A stretch of 7,580 nucleotides of DNA. It comes from Bacilli bacterium (GTDB lineage: Bacteria; Bacillota_I; Bacilli_A; RF39; UBA660). The stretch covers positions 1 to 7,580 of the forward strand of contig JAEDGC010000068.1 in the NCBI GenBank assembly GCA_016297695.1, written 5' to 3'. The notes beneath the pieces were generated by a model, which searched no databases, was not told the origin of the DNA, and worked only from the letters and a program-made list of their open reading frames with translations. The translations under genes and the position numbers were made by a program. This document shows positions 6,699 to 7,580 of the stretch, in pieces (position 1 is the stretch's first letter; every line of letters begins with the position of its first letter).

Positions 6699-7040
6699 AT
6701 GAATATTCAAATAAATAGAGTAAAAATTTTTGTTACAGTACCTTGTGAAAATACAGAAGATGTAAGAAATGCAGTTTGTAAAGCTGGTGCTTGTATAATA
6801 GGAGAATATGAATATTGCACGACATCAGTTAAATCTATTGGAACATTTATGCCAAGCAGCAATGCTAAACCTTATATTGGTGAAAGTAATAAATTAGAAA
6901 TAGTTGAAGAAGATAAATTGGAATTTGTATGTGACGTTAACAAAGCAAAATATATAATTAGTGAATTAAGAAAAGTACATCCTTATGAAGAACCGGCAAT
7001 AGATATTGTTCCACTAATAGATGAAAATACATTAATATAA
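6699..7040 (+). CDS. Stand-alone NIF3/YqfO-insert domain protein (COG3323, PII-like)
   Basis: This 113-residue protein resembles the PII/CutA-like domain inserted into some NIF3-family proteins such as YqfO and found alone in many bacteria (COG3323). Typical marks are IFVTVP at the start, KAGACIIGEYEYC (28-40), the Gly-Phe-Pro-Ala pattern IGTFMPSSNAKPYIG (47-61), and HPYEEPAIDIVPL near the end (94-106). The metal-binding core of full NIF3 is absent, as normal for the stand-alone form. Its biochemical function is not known; a trimeric ligand- or metal-sensing fold is likely by analogy. The start at ATG 6699 is supported by AGGAG ten bases upstream. It has its own promoter and is followed by a terminator, so it is probably a single-gene transcript. 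Confidence 0.85.
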   Translation: MNIQINRVKIFVTVPCENTEDVRNAVCKAGACIIGEYEYCTTSVKSIGTFMPSSNAKPYIGESNKLEIVEEDKLEFVCDVNKAKYIISELRKVHPYEEPAIDIVPLIDENTLI

Positions 7041-7054
7041 TAAAGTTTGAATTT

Positions 7055-7087
7055 AAGAATTATCAATTTGATAGTTCTTTTTTCTTT
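7055..7087 (+). terminator. Intrinsic terminator, copy 2
   Basis: The hairpin aagaattatca / tgatagttctt with loop ATT (7055-7079) is identical to the one after the S51 gene and is followed by TTTTCTTT. It lies 14 bases after the stop of the COG3323-like gene. Confidence 0.85.
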
Positions 7088-7240
7088 GTAAATAAAGAGT
7101 TTTTCGTTCGTGTGCATAAACGTTACTCTCCACATGGAGATTATGATCATATGGGGGGATCAATAAATTTAGTGGAGAATTTTAAAGTAGAGAAAGTAAT
7201 ATTTAATTGTGGACCATATAATGATTTAGAAAAAGAAATG
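7055..7240 (+). repeat. Terminator + comEC-remnant repeat, copy 2
   Basis: This is the second copy of the repeat at 5179-5366. The terminator is identical, the spacer is similar in length and partly in sequence, and gtgtgcataaacg plus the comEC codons from HGDYDH to NDLEKE are shared. The reading through the junction, VHKRY-x-PHGDYDHM, is conserved in both copies. Confidence 0.8.
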
Positions 7241-7258
7241 AATAGATTAAATGAATAA
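7117..7258 (+). pseudogene. Short remnant of comEC 3' region
   Basis: In frame from 7130, the translation reads PHGDYDHMGGSINLVENF and continues to FNCGPYNDLEKEMNRLNE before TAA at 7256-7258, matching ComEC residues 488 to about 526. All downstream ComEC sequence is missing. It is closer to the copy at 5234-5823 (shared GxYNDLEKE and upstream flank) than to the intact comEC, but lacks that copy's TGA. It is too small to be a functional ComEC product. It ends 9 bases before the promoter of the phospholipase-like gene, suggesting a deletion joined these two. Confidence 0.85.
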
Positions 7259-7266
7259 CTGAAATT

Positions 7267-7292
7267 TGTGATATAATTATTATGGATGGTGA
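7267..7292 (+). promoter_or_regulatory. Extended -10 promoter and ribosome site for phospholipase-like gene
   Basis: TGTGATATAAT (7267-7277, TATAAT 7272-7277) is the third copy of this promoter motif. GGATGGTGA (7284-7292) provides the Shine-Dalgarno for ATG 7297. The leader would again be about 13 bases. The ribosome site GGATGGTGAT is close to GGATGTGAT at the S51 gene. Confidence 0.65.
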
Positions 7293-7296
7293 TAAC

Positions 7297-7536
7297 ATGG
7301 CATCTTCAGTTATACATATGGCTGTTACAAATGAAATAAATAAAGTTATAAAAAGAGATAATAATAAATTATTAATTGGATCAATTGCGCCTGATATATC
7401 AAAACATATAGGTGAAAGTAAAGTAAAAAGACACTTTTTAGATAATGAAGATAACGATATACCGAATATAGATAAATTTTTAACTAAATACAAATATAGA
7501 ATGAATGATGATTTTGTGTTAGGATATTGTGACTAA
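7297..7536 (+). pseudogene. Truncated zinc-dependent phospholipase C-like protein
   Basis: The 79 codons match the N-terminal part of the zinc-dependent phospholipase C family: ASSVIHM near the start (His7), LLIGSIAPDISKHIGESKVK and RHFLD, then DDFVLGY. Members normally continue after GY with an Ile-His-Leu-Tyr-Thr-Asp-like metal-ligand segment and run to about 200 residues or more. Here the frame goes to Cys-Asp-stop at 7534-7536, and neither of the other + frames to the window end resumes the family sequence, so a breakpoint near 7525 is likely. ATG 7297 is preferred to ATG 7282 because the Shine-Dalgarno lies between them and family members start similarly. The fragment has its own promoter, but without its later metal ligands it is unlikely to be an active enzyme. 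Confidence 0.75.
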
Positions 7537-7580
7537 TTAGTGATTTTGTCCTATTTTTATAAAATAATAATTAGTAATTT

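Noticed and set aside
7105..7124. Possible LexA box around cgttcgtgtgcataaacg
   Set aside because: It does not match the Gram-positive CGAAC-n4-GTTCG pattern and is not upstream of the dinD-like gene.

Overview
This window comes from a very AT-rich genome, roughly a quarter G+C by eye. Codons are A/T-ending, Shine-Dalgarno sites are purine-rich, rho-independent terminators are A/T-dominated, and there is a Gram-positive-style comEA-comEC pair. This suggests a low-GC Bacillota, perhaps an uncultured Bacilli/Mollicutes-related or clostridial gut lineage. The lineage is inference. TGA is used as an ordinary stop: two genes end in TGA with the next gene's promoter and ribosome site immediately after, and TGG encodes Trp. 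Every supported gene is on the + strand.

Layout. Positions 3-800 hold the 3' part of a DUF1016/YhcG-type nuclease gene, followed by a weak A/T terminator. Positions 892-3640 hold comEA and comEC, overlapping by 32 bases; they encode the DNA receptor and the channel of natural transformation. Right after comEC comes a second, complete YhcG-type gene (3652-4536), then a peptidase S51 gene (4563-5180) and a terminator. Next is a broken copy of the 3' end of comEC (about 5234-5823), followed by a dinD-like gene (5838-6671), a small COG3323/NIF3-insert-like gene (6699-7040) and a second, nearly identical terminator. A third and shorter comEC remnant (about 7117-7258) leads into a zinc-dependent phospholipase C-like gene that breaks off after 79 codons (7297-7536).

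Two patterns stand out. First, from comEC onward the DNA is periodic. Each unit has the form [comEC 3' end + ACCATAGAAAGG ribosome site] - [YhcG or DinD gene] - [TGTGATATAAT promoter, fused to the stop codon in two of three cases] - [small enzyme or domain gene] - [terminator]. Unit 1 has the genuine comEC, unit 2 has a pseudogene copy with different cargo, and unit 3 is a shortened version. Second, both YhcG-type genes and the dinD-like gene carry a strong palindrome inside the coding sequence. In the two YhcG genes it sits at exactly the same codon position and its arms have changed in a compensatory way, altering amino acids while keeping the palindrome. I regard this as the best candidate for an undescribed biological feature here.

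Functionally, ComEA binds incoming DNA outside the membrane and ComEC passes a single strand into the cell. The neighbours include two predicted PD-(D/E)XK nucleases and a relative of DinD, an SOS protein reported to inhibit RecA. A link between DNA uptake and these DNA-processing genes is possible, but only context supports it. No tRNA, rRNA, CRISPR array or recognisable transposase or integrase was seen.
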